DNA of 41,525 nucleotides. Source: Syntrophobacteraceae bacterium (GTDB lineage: Bacteria > Desulfobacterota > Syntrophobacteria > Syntrophobacterales > Syntrophobacteraceae). Position 1 is the first letter of the stretch; each line of letters begins with the position of its first letter. The notes beneath the pieces were generated by a model. It did not search any database. It saw only the letters and a program-made list of their open reading frames with translations, and was not told the DNA's origin. The stretch spans positions 1 to 41,525 of the forward strand of contig JADGQM010000003.1 in assembly GCA_017881795.1 (NCBI GenBank). The letters are read 5' to 3'. Positions 16,748 through 24,386 of this stretch are shown here, one piece after another. A program made the translations under genes and the position numbers.

Positions 16748-18691
16748 TTATCCCTTGACGGCGGCCAGGCGATTCTTGATGAGGTCCTCAACCACCGCGG
16801 GTTCCGCGAGGGTGCTGGTATCGCCGAGATCAGAGATCTCATTGGCAGCGATTTTGCGGAGAATCCGGCGCATGATTTTTCCCGACCGCGTCTTGGGCAA
16901 GCTGGGCGCCCACTGGATAAAGTCGGGTGAGGCGATGGCTCCAATTTCCTTCCTCACCCACTGAATGAGCTCTTTTCGCAGCTCATCCGAAGGCTGTCGA
17001 TCAGCATTCAAGGTGACATAAGCATAAATGCCCTGGCCCTTGATCTCGTGCGGAAATCCGACGACGGCCGCTTCCGCCACGGTGGCATGAGCAACCAAAG
17101 CGCTCTCGACCTCTGCAGTCCCGAGGCGATGTCCGGATACGTTGATGACGTCATCGACCCGACCCGTGATCCAGTAATAGCCGTCTTCATCCCGGCGCGC
17201 GCCGTCACCGGTAAAGTAAAGCCCCTTGTAAGCACTGAAATAGGTTTGTTTAAAACGTTCATGATCGCCATATATCGTCCGCAGCATTGCCGGCCAGGAA
17301 TCGGTGATAACCAGATTGCCCTTTCCTGGCCCCTCGAGGAGGTTGCCCTCGGCATCCATGATAGCCGGCTTCAAACCAAAATAAGGCCTGGTCGCGGAAC
17401 CGGGTTTGAGCGCGGTGGCGCCGGGGAGAGGAGTGATCAGAATACCACCGGTTTCCGTCTGCCACCAGGTATCGACAATGGGACAACGCTTTTCGCCGAC
17501 GACATTGTAGTACCAGAGCCAGGCTTCCGGGTTAATGGGCTCCCCCACGGTGCCGAGGAGTCGCAACGACTTGCGCGAGGTCTTCTTGACCGGCTCGTCG
17601 CCCTGGCGCATGAGAGCTCTAATGGCTGTCGGAGCGGTGTAGATGATGTTGACCTTGTGTTTGTCAACCACGTTCCAGAAGCGAGACCAATCCGGGTAAT
17701 TGGGCACGCCTTCGAACATGATCGAAGTCGCTCCATTGGCCAGAGGGCCGTAGACGATATAGCTGTGTCCCGTTACCCAGCCGATGTCGGCGGTGCACCA
17801 ATAGATATCTCCGTCGTGATAGTCGAAAACGTGCTGGTGGCTCATTGCAGTGTAAACCAAATAACCCCCGGTGGTATGCAGCACCCCCTTAGGTTTTCCA
17901 GTGGAACCGGAGGTATAGAGGATATAGAGCGGGTCCTCGGCATCCATCTCTTCCGGCGGACAGTCGGCGGATGCATCCTGCATAAGTTTACCCCATTCGA
18001 GATCTCGCCCCTCCTTCCACGGAACCTGGCCGCCCGTATGCTTCACCACGACCACCTTTTCGACAAAGGGGCACTTTTCAACGGCTTCGTCGGTATTCGC
18101 TTTCAAGGGGATCGGCTTACCCCCGCGCAACCCTTCATCGGCGGTGATCACCACCTTGCCCTGGCAGTCCTGGATGCGCCCCGCGAGAGAATCGGGTGAG
18201 AAGCCGCCGAACACGATCGAGTGGACCACGCCGATGCGGGTACAGGCAAGCATGGCCACGGCCAACTCCGGAATCATCGGTAGATAGATCGTGACCCGGT
18301 CACCCCGCTTCAGCCCCAATGACTTGAGGACGTTGGCAAACTTGCTCACATCTTCATGCAACTGGCGATAGGTAATGGACTTGCTCACCGCGGGGTCGTC
18401 CCCTTCCCAGATGATGGCAATCTGATCGGCGCGCTTGGCGAGATGACGATCCAGGCAATTGTAACTGACGTTCAGCTTGCCGTCGGTGAACCACTTGATT
18501 CGCACATCATCCTCGAAGGAACCCTCTTTCACCTTCGTCCAGGGCTTGAACCAATCGAGGCGTTTAGCCTGTTCTCCCCAGAAGCCTTCGGGGTCTTTGA
18601 CCGACTGCTCATACATCTGCAGGTATTTGTCGTTGTCTACCCAAGCTGACTTTGCCCAGGATTCCGGGACGGGAAACAATTGATTTGACAT
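16748..18691 (-). CDS. acsA: Acetyl-CoA synthetase (AMP-forming)
   Basis: This enzyme activates acetate to acetyl-CoA via acetyl-AMP in the cytoplasm. The start is the ATG at 18691, five bases after AAGGAGG; the upstream ATG in the track overlaps that site. The 647 residues are full length. Motifs include the P-loop-like [11 protein letters not shown], the A5/A8 regions [10 protein letters not shown] and [18 protein letters not shown], and the acetylation motif [11 protein letters not shown], whose catalytic lysine is K605 by this numbering. That lysine is the residue switched off by acetylation in well-studied Acs enzymes. AcuC, AcuB, a GNAT fusion and CobB are all encoded nearby. A small ACCGCCC/GGGCGGT hairpin lies in its 5-prime region (18732-18750). 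Confidence 0.97.
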   Translation of the reverse strand: MSNQLFPVPESWAKSAWVDNDKYLQMYEQSVKDPEGFWGEQAKRLDWFKPWTKVKEGSFEDDVRIKWFTDGKLNVSYNCLDRHLAKRADQIAIIWEGDDPAVSKSITYRQLHEDVSKFANVLKSLGLKRGDRVTIYLPMIPELAVAMLACTRIGVVHSIVFGGFSPDSLAGRIQDCQGKVVITADEGLRGGKPIPLKANTDEAVEKCPFVEKVVVVKHTGGQVPWKEGRDLEWGKLMQDASADCPPEEMDAEDPLYILYTSGSTGKPKGVLHTTGGYLVYTAMSHQHVFDYHDGDIYWCTADIGWVTGHSYIVYGPLANGATSIMFEGVPNYPDWSRFWNVVDKHKVNIIYTAPTAIRALMRQGDEPVKKTSRKSLRLLGTVGEPINPEAWLWYYNVVGEKRCPIVDTWWQTETGGILITPLPGATALKPGSATRPYFGLKPAIMDAEGNLLEGPGKGNLVITDSWPAMLRTIYGDHERFKQTYFSAYKGLYFTGDGARRDEDGYYWITGRVDDVINVSGHRLGTAEVESALVAHATVAEAAVVGFPHEIKGQGIYAYVTLNADRQPSDELRKELIQWVRKEIGAIASPDFIQWAPSLPKTRSGKIMRRILRKIAANEISDLGDTSTLAEPAVVEDLIKNRLAAVKG

Positions 18692-18901
18692 AGCTTCCTC
18701 CTTCATAGGTTATTGGAATAACTAAGCACCTACCGCCCATCGAGGGCGGTCGACCAAGATTGCGTGAAGGAAGTAGAGGTGTTGAGAAAAGAAGGCGCCC
18801 AACGTGCAGCCCCCAGCTTGAGGCAATCTTAAGCTTCAGAGGGGATTGGAAAAAGAAATGTAGCAGGCGATTGAGAGGTTAGATTCATCCCTACAAGAAG
18901 T

Positions 18902-18930
18902 TATGTAGCAACTCAGGAAATCCTTGTCAA
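18902..18930 (-). promoter_or_regulatory. Candidate promoter for acsA
   Basis: On the minus strand a perfect TTGACA (18925-18930) is followed after 17 bp by TACATA (18902-18907), a weak -10. The -35 overlaps the end of the decayed toxin reading frame. The leader to acsA would be about 200 nt and contains the 7-bp-stem hairpin at 18732-18750. Confidence 0.35.
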
Positions 18931-19278
18931 CTGAGAATAATGCCCTCGATCTGCTCCACAGCTTCAAAATGTCTGTCCCGCGTGAGCAGTGTCCCACCAA
19001 CCTCCATGCAACACGCAGCCATCCAGACGTCGTTGATCGGGATCTTCCTTCCTTTTTTGACCAAAAAAGTGTAAATGACTACATACTTTCGAGCCACGTC
19101 TTCATCGACTGGGATAATTACCATTCCGAGCCGACCGACGATCTGCCTGAGCTTCTTTTCATTTCCCGCTGTGAGGATTGCGAGTGGTCTCCTGCAGCAA
19201 TTTGCGAATACATTGAGCGATCTGATCGAGAAACCACTCGAAATCGCGCTATGCGGCTTCAGTGAATTGGACGTTCAT
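18927..19278 (-). pseudogene. Wrecked chimeric toxin: YoeB-like N-terminal half joined to a VapC (PIN) C-terminal half
   Basis: An ATG overlapping the yefM stop opens a YoeB/RelE-like frame (MNVQFTEAA, then RDFEWFL and RKLLQETTRNP) but hits TAG at codon 10, where YoeB proteins have a tryptophan, and TGA after SGK. From about 19166 a second frame continues as the C-terminal half of a VapC-type PIN RNase: NEKKLRQIV, VVIYTFLVKKGRKI, then INDVWMAA and LLTRDRHFEAV. The VapC N-terminal half and its antitoxin are absent. This is best explained by deletion between two toxin genes plus point decay. The 65-codon ORF at 18927-19124 is the PIN remnant. No active toxin is expected. Confidence 0.75.
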
Positions 19279-19544
19279 AGATCCTCGGCAGGAAACTCAA
19301 CTAACTCCCCTTGCACCACCTGCCGCAAGGCTTCTGCAAGGTGAGCCCGATTTGCCGGAGAACGAAGCAAATATGCTGTCTCTTCAAGCTCTCGAAAATC
19401 TTCGAGGGATATTAAAACAGCCCGCTCGCTGGATTCTTTGTTCACGATGATGGCAGGCTCGGAGTCTTCACAAACCTCGCGAATGACAGACGCCAGATTC
19501 TTCCTCGCCTGAGAAATTGTAATAGTTTTCAAAGCATACCTCAT
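19275..19544 (-). CDS. yefM: YefM/Phd-family antitoxin (partner toxin decayed)
   Basis: This 89-residue antitoxin has the Phd/YefM DNA-binding start (TITISQARKNLASVIREV), the VLISLEDFRELEETAYLLRSP signature typical of YefM, and a C-terminal toxin-neutralising tail. The stop overlaps the ATG of the toxin frame (ATGA), as in intact yefM-yoeB operons, but that toxin is broken. The ATG at 19544 overlaps a TATAAT; a TTG at codon 5 has GAGG six bases upstream and may be the real start, which would give a MKTITISQ start close to E. coli YefM. Confidence 0.85.
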   Translation of the reverse strand: MRYALKTITISQARKNLASVIREVCEDSEPAIIVNKESSERAVLISLEDFRELEETAYLLRSPANRAHLAEALRQVVQGELVEFPAEDL

Positions 19545-19890
19545 TATATGGAATGTATCAGCACTCTATAGCATGCTCGTGGGAGGGTCAAGGTGGGCAA
19601 GAAAGATGAAATAGGATAATCCTCAGAATAGTAGGCAAGAAACACTCTCGAGGACAGGATTTCTTCTTCTGCATAGATTTTGCGGCTATTTTTCTGGAAA
19701 TCCCCAGCACAACCACGGCGGCAAAGGGCACCAGGCACGCACCATCTCCGCTCCATTTCGTGGGCATCGTAACCATGGGCCTTTTTTGCCGCTTAGCTCA
19801 GCATGCCTTGTCCTGGCTGCTGAAGTGCACTAAGATGGCTCAAGGGATGTGGATAAAACTTGCGGCCTTGAGAGAGAAGGAGATCTCTAA
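19545..19890. other. Intergenic stretch between two toxin-antitoxin loci
   Basis: About 346 bp hold only short overlapping ORFs without family resemblance. The right end carries the ribosome site AAGGAG (19877-19882) of the next antitoxin. The left end carries a TATAAT (minus strand, 19543-19548) that may serve yefM. Otherwise I see nothing. Confidence 0.4.
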
Positions 19891-20076
19891 ATGCAAACCC
19901 CAAGCGTTAAAGAGCAAGCCTACCAGCTATTGGATAATTTGCCGGATTCGACAACCTGGGAGGATCTAATGTATCGAATCTATGTCCGCCAAGCCATTGA
20001 AGCAGGTCTACAAGACAGTGATGCAGGGCAGACGCTGGATGTGAAAGAAGTCCGAAAAAGGTTCGGATTAACCTGA
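19891..20076 (+). CDS. Small antitoxin of a RelE/ParE-type toxin-antitoxin pair
   Basis: This 61-residue acidic protein (SVKEQAYQLLDNLPDSTTWE, then YVRQAIEAGLQDSDAGQT and VKEVRKRFG) resembles the short antitoxins often found directly before ParE/RelE-family toxins. AAGGAG lies eight bases before its ATG. Its stop overlaps the toxin start by one base (TGATG), indicating translational coupling. It would neutralise the toxin and probably repress the pair. I do not recognise a named family beyond this association. Confidence 0.8.
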   Translation: MQTPSVKEQAYQLLDNLPDSTTWEDLMYRIYVRQAIEAGLQDSDAGQTLDVKEVRKRFGLT

Positions 20077-20363
20077 TGAAGGTCCATTGGACTCACAACG
20101 CTATTGAGCACCTGGCCAACATCTACGCATACGTTGCCCTCAATTCACCGGTTTATGCACGAGGGATGGTGGACAGAATCACCCGACGTTCAGAGCAGCT
20201 TGCGGACCATCCGTTTTCAGGTCGTAGAGTGCGGGAATATGATACTGAAGATATCCGCGAGATCATCGAAAAACCATATCGCATCATATACAAGATCAAG
20301 GCCAACCAAATAAACGTGCTGGCCATCATCCATGGCGCACACTTACTGCCTGATAAGATCTGA
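20076..20363 (+). CDS. RelE/ParE-family toxin
   Basis: This 95-residue protein has the ParE/RelE fold pattern: WTHNAIEHLANIYAYVA (N-terminal helix pair), the central strand region HPFSGRRVREYDTEDIREII, and the C-terminal strands KPYRIIYKIKANQINVLAII, ending in GAHLLP. ParE members poison gyrase while RelE members cut mRNA on the ribosome; the sequence alone leans to the ParE side (KPYRIIYxI). It appears intact and is coupled to the upstream antitoxin. Confidence 0.88.
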   Translation: MKVHWTHNAIEHLANIYAYVALNSPVYARGMVDRITRRSEQLADHPFSGRRVREYDTEDIREIIEKPYRIIYKIKANQINVLAIIHGAHLLPDKI

Positions 20364-20672
20364 GGTCGGAAAAGGAGAAGAAGGCCAAGGACTACCTTCG
20401 CGCGTGCAGTGCGCAGCTTGACAGCACCCGGAATGTGTGACCATAACGAAATTGCCTCTACGGACCGACCCCCCAAGCGAGCAAGTAGAAATATCAGCGA
20501 GTCGAATAGCCACCTTTACCAGGAGATGGTGTTATTCGGCATGGTCTCAAGATCCTGGATTCTGCGCCGTTGCGGTGATAAAGGAGAGCATAGGGGACAA
20601 CAGGCTCGGCAAAAAACCAGGGGAGGAGAATCATGGCGCAAGGATGGGGACGGTTTCTTTTTGCAGTAATGT
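20364..20672. other. Intergenic stretch after the ParE-type toxin
   Basis: These 309 bp contain only overlapping low-quality ORFs on both strands. I see no terminator hairpin, RNA gene or recognisable repeat. It may be remnant sequence of the toxin-antitoxin island. Confidence 0.35.
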
Positions 20673-21530
20673 TCACGGTGGGTTAGAGGAGGGTGATGAA
20701 AGGACAAATCCTGCATGGCCGAAGGCAAAGGACTCACCAAACTCTGCGGCGAGCCGGGCCATCGCCGCCTGTCCGGTGCAATGACTCGTGGCAACGAGCT
20801 TCGGGTCATAGCCTTTGAGCGCCTGGATGGTGCGGTCCAGTTGCGCCGGCGATGAAAATCCCAGGTGCGTACCGCCGAGGATCGCATGAATGCGCTGCTC
20901 TCCTGTTTGGGCAATGGCATGATCGAGGATGTTGATCAGCCCGGCATGGGCACATCCGAGCACGATCACCAGCCCCTCCGGCGTTTTCAACACCAGCGAA
21001 CAATCATCCAGGAACGGTTCCGGAGCCCAACGGTTGTCCCGGCGGACGGCAAATTTGGGATCACCCGTTTCAAAACCTGATACTCGGGGGACCTCGCCGG
21101 TGATGAACACATTCGGGGCAATCTCGGCAAAATCTTTCTGCCAGCGGAAACGTGCATCCCTGGTCGTGAGATATGCTTCGCGCCAGGGGATGCCAATGGA
21201 CAGCGGTTTTTCTTCCCTGCCCACAGACTTCCACCGAAATCTTTCGCTCAACACATCCGGATGGGCCACAATATCGCACGCTCCGTGCAAATCGAGAAAA
21301 GCCAGGAGTCCTCCGGTGTGGTCGTAATGGCCATGACTCAGGACTACCTGCGTCACCTGGCGAAGATCCTTCTCCAGCCTGAGAGCATTCTGAATCAAAG
21401 TGAAGCCCTGTCCGGTATCAAACAGGATCTTGCCGGCCGAGGTTTCGAGGTAAGCGGCAAAGCCATGCTCACCCAATAGTCCCGGCTCCTTCACCGTGTT
21501 TTCACATAGTATCGTGATCTTCCAATCCAT
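20673..21530 (-). CDS. MBL-fold metallohydrolase of the COG1237 type
   Basis: This 285-residue protein has the metallo-beta-lactamase fold with a complete metal-binding set: LSHGHYDHTGG (about residues 65-75), the later ligand in LGCAHAGL, and the C-terminal ATSHCTG. The overall pattern (early ILFDTGQG, long insert, ILGGTHLGF) matches the COG1237 group. That group includes the archaeal enzyme making the methanopterin precursor ribofuranosylaminobenzene phosphate, but most bacterial members have no known function. It has no obvious partner genes here. The family call is firm, the substrate unknown. Confidence 0.88.
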   Translation of the reverse strand: MDWKITILCENTVKEPGLLGEHGFAAYLETSAGKILFDTGQGFTLIQNALRLEKDLRQVTQVVLSHGHYDHTGGLLAFLDLHGACDIVAHPDVLSERFRWKSVGREEKPLSIGIPWREAYLTTRDARFRWQKDFAEIAPNVFITGEVPRVSGFETGDPKFAVRRDNRWAPEPFLDDCSLVLKTPEGLVIVLGCAHAGLINILDHAIAQTGEQRIHAILGGTHLGFSSPAQLDRTIQALKGYDPKLVATSHCTGQAAMARLAAEFGESFAFGHAGFVLSSPSSNPP

Positions 21531-21894
21531 ATCCCATCCAAGAAATAGTGTTCAGCGGCTAGTGATAAGTCTTCCAGAATTCCAGACAACACAGCGCATG
21601 AAAATCCGGGCTGCCGTTTTCAGATCAGTCCGACCATACCCAAAACGAGAGCAGGCGTCCAATCTTATCCTCCGCGGGTGTGCTATCGGGATGGCAATTA
21701 CCACTCGAAAGCATCCTCCATCCAGATGGCCTCCCAACAGACCATCTTAAGGAAAGAATATTACCTTGAATTCTCAATACCATTGGAAAGCCGGCGGTTA
21801 TTCCGTTTCGATTTTGGATGGACACTCAAAGATTAGTGATGTAAAGGAAGGGTCGATCACGGAGAACGCTTTACCTCTGTAAGGAAAATTCTCA
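21531..21894. other. Intergenic stretch between the divergent MBL gene and ndk
   Basis: These 364 bp lie between divergent genes and must hold both promoters, but no near-consensus pair stands out. The ORFs listed here overlap each other and look random. AAGGA before the ndk ATG is the only clear signal. Confidence 0.4.
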
Positions 21895-22314
21895 ATGGAA
21901 CGAACCTTGTCCATGATTAAGCCTGATGGTGTCGAGAGGAGCCTTGCCGGCGAGATCATAAGACGCTTCGAAAGCGCCGGCCTGCGCATCGTCGCCATGA
22001 AGATGATGCGGATGACCAAAGAGATCGCTTGCTCCTTTTACACAGAGCACCAGGGAAAACCATTTTATGAAAACCTTACCGATTTCATGTCGTCGGGACC
22101 GATTGTGGCAATGGTGCTCCAAGGAGAAAATGCAGTCTTAAGGAACCGTGCGCTTATGGGCGCAACCGACTTCCGCGAGGCCGCCCCCGGAACCATTCGC
22201 CATGACTTTGCGAGGGACGTGACGAAAAATATCGTCCATGGTTCTGATTCCACCGAATCAGCGGCCCGGGAAATTTCTTTCTTGTTCAGCGAGTTAGAGA
22301 TCCATTGCGATTGA
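21895..22314 (+). CDS. ndk: Nucleoside diphosphate kinase
   Basis: This enzyme balances nucleoside triphosphate pools by transferring the gamma-phosphate through a phosphohistidine. The 139 residues match the family length. RTLSMIKPDGVERSLAGEII forms the first strand-helix unit, and the signature NIVHGSDS carries the active histidine H115. AAGGA lies nine bases before the start. The following transglycosylase begins 15 bp after its stop, so the two are probably co-transcribed. Confidence 0.97.
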   Translation: MERTLSMIKPDGVERSLAGEIIRRFESAGLRIVAMKMMRMTKEIACSFYTEHQGKPFYENLTDFMSSGPIVAMVLQGENAVLRNRALMGATDFREAAPGTIRHDFARDVTKNIVHGSDSTESAAREISFLFSELEIHCD

Positions 22315-22329
22315 GAGGAAGTTGAAGTC

Positions 22330-23598
22330 ATGAAGCAAGACGACTTTTCACGATCATTTTGTATTTTTTTGTTTGCACTGTTGGTCGTTGGAGCACTGCT
22401 CGGCTGCGCCACCACCCAAACCCCTTCACCAACCACGTCTCCATCCTCTCCTCCCGCAGCCACTCTTTCAACGAAAGAAGCTACGCCCCCTGCTCTGGCT
22501 TCCGTCCCCTGCTGTATGGCCCCCTATTACCCGCCCCCGGACAGAATCGACCTCTGCGGGGAACCGGTGCCGCTCGAGGTGCAAGATGTCCAGGAGCGGT
22601 TTGACCGCGAGTTTACTTTGATTGTCTATAACCATGCCCAGGTTTATCTCTGGCTGAAGCGGATGGAACGTTATTTCCCCTGGATCGAGGAGCGGTTGCG
22701 CTATTACGGCCTCCCGGAAGACCTGAAGTATGTCGCTATTGTGGAAAGCGATCTTCAGCCGAACGCCTGTTCCCCGAAAGGGGCAGCCGGGCCATGGCAG
22801 TTTATGCCGAGCACCGGCGCCGCATATGGACTCGACCAGCAAGGGTCCTGTGATCGGCGGTATGATTTTGAACGCTCAACCGAAAGCGCCTTCCGCCTGC
22901 TGCGCGATCTTTATGCGCGGCACAAGAACTGGGCGCTGGCGCTGGCCGCATACAACTGCGGCGACCGGCGCATCTACGATGAGATGCGAACCCAGCACGT
23001 TACCGATTATTATCACCTCAGGCTGCCCCTGGAAACCGAACGCTATGTCATAAGAATTCTTGCCGTTAAGGCTGTCTTGGGAAATCCCGGACAGTACGGG
23101 TACTTTCTACCGAAAGGATCGGGATACGCTGAACTCAAACTGGATCGCGTGAAGGTGACCCTTTCTCGTCCGGTTGCTATCCAGGGTATTGCCGCTGCGG
23201 CCGGAATTACCTATCGCGAGTTCAAGCGGCTCAATCCTGAGTTTCGGGCGGATGATGTTCCCGCAGGGACCCAGGAGCTAAAGTTCCCTGCCGGGACAGG
23301 GAAAACCTTCGAACAGAATTTTAACCCAGCGAAGGCCGCAGCAAGCTCTTCGGCTCCAAACGACCAGGAGGGAACCGAGAAGATCACTGAAGGGCCACCG
23401 CCGGTCCCCACCGCGACGCCGTCGGCGAGGCCTCAACCAAAACCCGCCGCTCCTGCCGCCACCTACCATACGGTGAAGAAGGGAGAAACCCTGTTCAGTA
23501 TCGCTCAACAGCACAAAATGAGCGTTCAAGAACTGCGTGAGGCAAATAACCTCAAGGGCAATACGGTCGCCCCCGGCCAAAAGCTCAGGATTCCGTAA
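22330..23598 (+). CDS. Membrane-bound lytic murein transglycosylase, MltD-like lipoprotein (SLT + LysM)
   Basis: This 422-residue lipoprotein has the signal FALLVVGALLGCATT (lipobox LLGC), a Pro/Thr/Ser linker, an SLT domain with the catalytic glutamate in VAIVESDLQPNACSPKGA, then GPWQFMPSTGAAYGL and LAAYNCGDRRI. A Pro/Ala linker leads to a C-terminal LysM (HTVKKGETLFSIAQQHKMS). It is a paralogue of the 10919 gene with a very similar catalytic core. They differ in anchoring (lipoprotein here, membrane segment there) and in the longer linker here. It acts in the periplasm on peptidoglycan. Confidence 0.93.
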   Translation: MKQDDFSRSFCIFLFALLVVGALLGCATTQTPSPTTSPSSPPAATLSTKEATPPALASVPCCMAPYYPPPDRIDLCGEPVPLEVQDVQERFDREFTLIVYNHAQVYLWLKRMERYFPWIEERLRYYGLPEDLKYVAIVESDLQPNACSPKGAAGPWQFMPSTGAAYGLDQQGSCDRRYDFERSTESAFRLLRDLYARHKNWALALAAYNCGDRRIYDEMRTQHVTDYYHLRLPLETERYVIRILAVKAVLGNPGQYGYFLPKGSGYAELKLDRVKVTLSRPVAIQGIAAAAGITYREFKRLNPEFRADDVPAGTQELKFPAGTGKTFEQNFNPAKAAASSSAPNDQEGTEKITEGPPPVPTATPSARPQPKPAAPAATYHTVKKGETLFSIAQQHKMSVQELREANNLKGNTVAPGQKLRIP

Positions 23599-23608
23599 TT
23601 CTTGATTG

Positions 23609-24385
23609 TCAACGGTCACGCCATCGGGGCTTGCGCTTCTCCAGGAAAGCGTTCATGCCTTCGGCCGCGTCCTCGGCCCTGCAGTTCATGGCGATCACTT
23701 CGCCGGCATAGGCGTAGGCTGACTTTTCATCCAGGTCGATCTGCTCGTAGAAGGCCCGCTTCCCGAGAGCCAGAGTGAAACGACTGAACTGGGCAAGTTC
23801 CAGGGCCCACTTCCGGGTCTCATCTGACAATTGATCTGGCTGAACGATGCGATTGACCAGACCGAAATTCAGTGCCTCCTCTGCCGAAATGAAACGGCCG
23901 CTCAAGAGCATCTCCATGGCTCGCCTCCGGCCCACTACCCGAACCAGAGGAACCATCGGGGTGGTACAGAAAAGGCCAATGTTCACTCCTGGCGTGGCAA
24001 AGCGAGCACCGGACTCAGCAATGGCCAGGTCGCATGCGGCGACCAACTGACAGCCGGCGGCGGTGGCAATCCCATGCACTTGGGCGATAACCGGCTGCGG
24101 CAACTCGTGCAGTCGCAGCATCATGCGATTGCAGGCGGCAAAAATGCCGCGAACATAGTGCAGATCGTCCTTGTGGTCGGCCACCTCTTTGAGGTCGTGG
24201 CCGGCACTGAAGATTGGCCCATTTCCCCGAATAACCAGCACGCGGATGGTCGGATCTTCGGCCGCCACATCCAGCTTTTTCAGGACTTCCGACATCATTT
24301 CGCAAGAGAGGGCATTGCGCTTTTCCGGGCGATTGAAGATCAGCCATCCGAGGGGACCGTCCCTTTCCAGTAAAACGGCGTCCAT
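23609..24385 (-). CDS. Enoyl-CoA hydratase/isomerase (crotonase) family protein, ECHDC3-like, lacking both catalytic glutamates
   Basis: This protein of about 258 residues has the crotonase fold: FNRPEKRNALSCEMM, the oxyanion-hole motif FSAGHDLKE and IATAAGCQLVAACDLAIAES. The start is the ATG at 24385, nine bases after AAGGAG. In active hydratases two glutamates act as acid and base: GGCEL is GCQL here (Glu to Gln), and the second site (PEINLG) reads PGVNIG (Glu to Gly). It matches the ECHDC3-type subgroup in FATPGVNIGLFCTTP. Simple hydratase activity is therefore unlikely; another acyl-CoA reaction or a binding role is possible. Its start is one base after the GlnD-like stop, so translation is coupled. 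Confidence 0.85.
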   Translation of the reverse strand: MDAVLLERDGPLGWLIFNRPEKRNALSCEMMSEVLKKLDVAAEDPTIRVLVIRGNGPIFSAGHDLKEVADHKDDLHYVRGIFAACNRMMLRLHELPQPVIAQVHGIATAAGCQLVAACDLAIAESGARFATPGVNIGLFCTTPMVPLVRVVGRRRAMEMLLSGRFISAEEALNFGLVNRIVQPDQLSDETRKWALELAQFSRFTLALGKRAFYEQIDLDEKSAYAYAGEVIAMNCRAEDAAEGMNAFLEKRKPRWRDR

Positions 24386-24386
24386 G

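Noticed and set aside
17048-18199. 383-codon plus-strand ORF
   Set aside because: Antisense shadow of acsA, produced by its GC-rich codon use.
18732-18750. ACCGCCC/GGGCGGT hairpin considered as a terminator or riboswitch
   Set aside because: Only a 7-bp stem without a T-tract or further structure; recorded as a leader hairpin of acsA.
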